From contig PBNX01000019.1 of assembly GCA_002723375.1 (NCBI GenBank), positions 1-40,732 of the forward strand: a stretch of DNA of 40,732 nucleotides, given 5' to 3'. Under the pieces are notes generated by a model. It was not told the origin of the DNA. It searched no databases and was given only the letters and a program-made list of their open reading frames with translations. Position 1 is the stretch's first letter. Every line of letters begins with the position of its first letter. Shown here one piece after another: positions 37,931-40,732 of this stretch. Made by a program: the position numbers and the translations under genes. This stretch comes from Dehalococcoidia bacterium (GTDB taxonomy: Bacteria > Chloroflexota > Dehalococcoidia > Lucifugimonadales > Lucifugimonadaceae).

Positions 37931-38794
37931 TTAAACCCCTACTCTTTCTAGTGCTTTTGATATTGTTCTTCTAGTCAAAACTTCAATTAAATCCTTACGA
38001 TGCTCTATTGTACCTCTCATGTCGGCAATAGGACTGGCAATCTCTTTAGCTTTTTCAGAAACTATCTTTATATTATCTTCTGTTGGTTCTTTGCCAATAA
38101 TTAATTCTGAAGCCGCTTGAGCATAAATTGGAGTTGGCCCTACTGCAGCTAGAGCAATTCTACATGAAGAAACTTTTCCATCTTGCATTTCAACTGAAGA
38201 TGCAACTGCAGCTACAGCTATATCCATCTCATTTCGCGGAATAAATCTTTCATAAGAAGCTGAGAATTTATTATCTTTTAATGGAATTTTTATAGATACC
38301 AAAAATTCTCCATTTTCAAGTGCGTTTCGTCCAGGCCCTTGACACATTTCTTCAACTGGAATTTCTCTTAATCCAGACGAGCCAGCTATCACACAAATTG
38401 CTTCATGAACAATTAATGAGCATATTCCATCAGCACTTGGCGAAGCATTACATAAATTTCCTCCCAAACTTGCTCTTGATTGAATCTGAATACCACCTAT
38501 CAAAAAAGCAGAATCAATGATCCCTGGGAACTTTTCACAAACTTTTGGATCTTCATAGAGCACATAGCAAGGAGTAGCGGCTCCGAAAACTAAATGACTA
38601 TCTGTCCATTTTAACTCTGTTAATTCAGGAATTTTCTTAACATCTACAATAGCATCAAGATCAAATTTCTCACCTCTTGTCTGAACAAGCACATCAGTTC
38701 CTCCTGCAAGACATTTTGCCTTTTCGCCATATTTTTCTAATATTTTTGATGCTTCTTCGATTGACTCAGGAGCATAGTAATTAAATGGATGCAT
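37931..38794 (-). CDS. FAD-binding middle subunit of the molybdenum hydroxylase
   Basis: FNYYAPESIEEASKILEKYGEKAKCLAGGTDVLVQTR, IQIQSRASLGGNLCNASPSADG; SD GGAGGT before ATG. Confidence 0.9.
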   Translation of the reverse strand: MHPFNYYAPESIEEASKILEKYGEKAKCLAGGTDVLVQTRGEKFDLDAIVDVKKIPELTELKWTDSHLVFGAATPCYVLYEDPKVCEKFPGIIDSAFLIGGIQIQSRASLGGNLCNASPSADGICSLIVHEAICVIAGSSGLREIPVEEMCQGPGRNALENGEFLVSIKIPLKDNKFSASYERFIPRNEMDIAVAAVASSVEMQDGKVSSCRIALAAVGPTPIYAQAASELIIGKEPTEDNIKIVSEKAKEIASPIADMRGTIEHRKDLIEVLTRRTISKALERVGV

Positions 38795-38854
38795 ATGTGA
38801 CCTCCGATTAGTTGTAGGTTAAAGGGGCTTATTTTAAAACTCTCCTTAAATATA

Positions 38855-38882
38855 ATTATAGTCGTAAAATCGGTTTCAGCAA
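38855..38882 (-). promoter_or_regulatory. Candidate promoter for the molybdenum hydroxylase operon (-35 TTGCTG, 16-nt spacer, -10 TATAAT)
   Basis: Reverse strand TTGCTG (38882-38877) and TATAAT (38860-38855), upstream of the 38794 start with its GGAGGT SD. Confidence 0.45.
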
Positions 38883-38892
38883 GATTTTTAGG

Positions 38893-39474
38893 CTATTTTT
38901 CTAAAAGAGATAGTAAATTATCACAATTTTTCATTGAAGCATTCAGATCCATTCCTTGGCAAAGTAATATAAAATTGCCTTGAATTACATAATTTCTATA
39001 CTTTGAATTTATACAATGACCACCTATTCCAGCTCCACCACCTGCAACTCCTCCCTCTCCTTGAGACTCACCAAAACAATGCCTTACATCCTTTAAGCCT
39101 TCAGTAAAAACAGCTTCGTCTTTGTCGAGTTTTATTTCTTCTTTAGTTCCTGCTCTTTCTCTAACCAAAGCTTCTCCATTTAATGCGCTCTCATGTGAAT
39201 CAAAAAACCTAATTTCATAATCGACTGGCTCTTCAAATTTTCTAAATCCATAAAATACGCTTTTTGCATATGTTAGCTCTTCAACAGAATATTCCTTTAA
39301 TTTCTTAAACTTAACAGGTGATCCAGTAAAATCATCAAGATTATATATAACATCACTGGATATAGTCTTTCCAACTTCTACAGCACTGCTCTCGCCACTA
39401 CTTTGTCGAGAAGAACAGCCTGTAATTAATAAAATCAATAAAGTCATTAAAATAATTTTATATATGTTTTTCAT
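38893..39474 (-). CDS. Predicted lipoprotein, Gly/Cys-rich C-terminal half; related to the 40008-40592 protein
   Basis: Signal peptide with lipobox LLITGC; YEIRF, GLKDVRHC, SKYRNY...GNFILLCQG...NCDNLLSLL shared with the second protein. Confidence 0.7.
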   Translation of the reverse strand: MKNIYKIILMTLLILLITGCSSRQSSGESSAVEVGKTISSDVIYNLDDFTGSPVKFKKLKEYSVEELTYAKSVFYGFRKFEEPVDYEIRFFDSHESALNGEALVRERAGTKEEIKLDKDEAVFTEGLKDVRHCFGESQGEGGVAGGGAGIGGHCINSKYRNYVIQGNFILLCQGMDLNASMKNCDNLLSLLEK

Positions 39475-39526
39475 TTTTACTTTCTCCTAGTTTTTTAATC
39501 TATTTATTTTATAATCTTTAGATTAT

Positions 39527-40021
39527 TTATTTATTTGGCTTTGGCCCGAAACGATTATCACCTTCATCTCCCAGCTGAGTTAAAAAAATAAATATTGGAA
39601 AACAATACCATAATGCAGCAGCAAAAATACCAAATATATAAGTCAGAATTAAAATTATTTGAAAAATATCAAATTGAGACGGAGTTTGATTGCTTGGAGA
39701 AATTAAAGATAGTAAAAAAACTGCCATATAAGCCATAAGAACAAAGGGGCCAGGCACAATAAGCCATAATGCACTTTTATTTACATCGTGCAACCTTCTT
39801 ACAGTCACAGATAAACTTGGCACTATAATTAATAGAATATAAATTATTAAGAATATAACTAATGGCTTTATTCTGAGAGACAATATTAATAAAGATAAGG
39901 TCGTCAATTGGGAAAAAACCCAAGAACTCCAATATTCTTTTATGGGTGCTCTTCCAGAAAAAACAAAAGGTTTTTCAAAAAATACTACCTTTATTTGCTT
40001 AAAAAAATCATTCAACTTCAT
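39527..40021 (-). CDS. DUF805 family membrane protein
   Basis: FVFSGRAPIKEYWSSWVFSQL and SVTVRRLHDVNKSALWLI with several TM segments match the DUF805 pattern. Confidence 0.78.
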   Translation of the reverse strand: MKLNDFFKQIKVVFFEKPFVFSGRAPIKEYWSSWVFSQLTTLSLLILSLRIKPLVIFLIIYILLIIVPSLSVTVRRLHDVNKSALWLIVPGPFVLMAYMAVFLLSLISPSNQTPSQFDIFQIILILTYIFGIFAAALWYCFPIFIFLTQLGDEGDNRFGPKPNK

Positions 40022-40592
40022 TGCCTTGAATTAATGTAAGAAGGTCAACGCAATGTATTCTAGATTCTGTTTCATTCTCACCCTGACACAATGCAATCAT
40101 ATTGCCGATTACAAAATATTCATTATATTTTGGAGAAGAACAGCTTCCAACTGCGTGGTCTCCTGCAGCGCCAACTCCACCTCCACTTACTCCTCCGCCA
40201 GCTCCCCCGCATTGCCTCGCATCTTTTAGTCCTTCTGCCCAAGTTGTCTCATCTTTTTTTAATTTAGCATCAGGACCAACTCTTTCTTTTGCTATATCTA
40301 ATCCTGGTGACATAGCTAAGTCGTGATTAGGGTAAAATCTTATCTCGTATTCAATTGCTTCTTTTGAGCCAGCCTTTTTATAAAATACGAAATATGCACT
40401 TTCTGCTTCTTTTAAATCTTTAACTTTGTAAGTTTTTCCTTTTTTTACACCTAAACTTTTCAAATCTTCAAGCGTATAAACTTTTTCTGATGGATTAATT
40501 TGTGTAAAAGCTACATCCGAACTGTCTTCACTTCCACAAGCGAACAATCCTATCATCAAAGTAAATAATATAGATGTCATTGTAATTCTCAT
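40008..40592 (-). CDS. Predicted lipoprotein, Gly/Cys-rich; related to the 38893-39474 protein
   Basis: Lipobox GLFACGS; YEIRF, GLKDARQC, GGAGGGVSGGGVGAAGD, SPKYNEYFVIGNMIALCQG...HCVDLLTLI. Confidence 0.7.
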   Translation of the reverse strand: MRITMTSILFTLMIGLFACGSEDSSDVAFTQINPSEKVYTLEDLKSLGVKKGKTYKVKDLKEAESAYFVFYKKAGSKEAIEYEIRFYPNHDLAMSPGLDIAKERVGPDAKLKKDETTWAEGLKDARQCGGAGGGVSGGGVGAAGDHAVGSCSSPKYNEYFVIGNMIALCQGENETESRIHCVDLLTLIQGNEVE

Positions 40593-40654
40593 AAATATCC
40601 CCCAAAATACAATTTATAAATTTATTTTATCACTCAAAATTATTAAATTAAAAA

Positions 40655-40732
40655 ATGAAGAATAAATCAAAAATAAAAATTGCTGCACAAGTAAGCCCTA
40701 ATCCCAGTGAAGAAGACATTGCATTTATAAAA
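40655..40732 (+). CDS. N-terminal fragment of a protein of unknown function (3' end outside window)
   Basis: Open frame ATG 40655: MKNKSKIKIAAQVSPNPSEEDIAFIK..., open to the window edge. Vaguely like TIM-barrel isomerase/dehydratase N termini; too short to assign. Confidence 0.4.
   Translation, partial: MKNKSKIKIAAQVSPNPSEEDIAFIK

Noticed and set aside
40102-40326. Pro-rich 74-aa plus-strand ORF (PAAPTPPPLTPPPAPP)
   Set aside because: Proline richness is the antisense reflection of the Gly-rich loop in the reverse-strand lipoprotein.
1-40732. Search for tRNA, rRNA, CRISPR arrays, transposases, phage or toxin-antitoxin genes
   Set aside because: Intergenic gaps are very short (mostly under 100 nt) and no cloverleaf-like sequence, regular repeat-spacer structure or transposase/integrase motif was seen by eye; a tool-based scan (tRNAscan-SE, Infernal) would be needed to be certain.

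Overview
AT-rich, gene-dense bacterial chromosome segment with about 40 protein-coding genes. The composition and gene repertoire fit a streamlined marine lineage, possibly SAR202-like Chloroflexota, but that placement is inference. Recognisable content: a 5' partial GT4 glycosyltransferase; a nonulosonate-type cluster (neuB-like, KdsC-like HAD, SDR, cytidylyltransferase, transketolase); Thr/Lys/Phe biosynthesis (thrB, lysC, lysA, pheA); replication and transcription genes (recF, holB, dnaG, rpoD); cmk, plsC, glmS, dGTPase, mazG; a TrkH/TrkA-type K+ uptake operon with extra degenerate regulatory subunits; an HtrA-like protease; a three-subunit molybdenum hydroxylase (xanthine dehydrogenase family) operon running into a MoaD/ThiS-like gene and ileS; and two related lipoproteins flanking a DUF805 gene. 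No tRNA, rRNA, CRISPR array or mobile element was recognised. Strongest second-look items: (1) recF and holB have no ATG/GTG/TTG at the homology-supported N terminus, but each has a Shine-Dalgarno sequence 5 nt before an ATT or ATC codon; (2) dnaG has an in-frame TAG followed by 39 coding-like codons ending in an ATGA overlap with the rpoD start; (3) DnaG has an altered CHC2 zinc motif; (4) a MoaD/ThiS-like protein has its C-terminal GG masked by two residues; (5) paralogous Gly/Cys-rich lipoproteins; (6) all five convergent gene pairs overlap at their stop codons.
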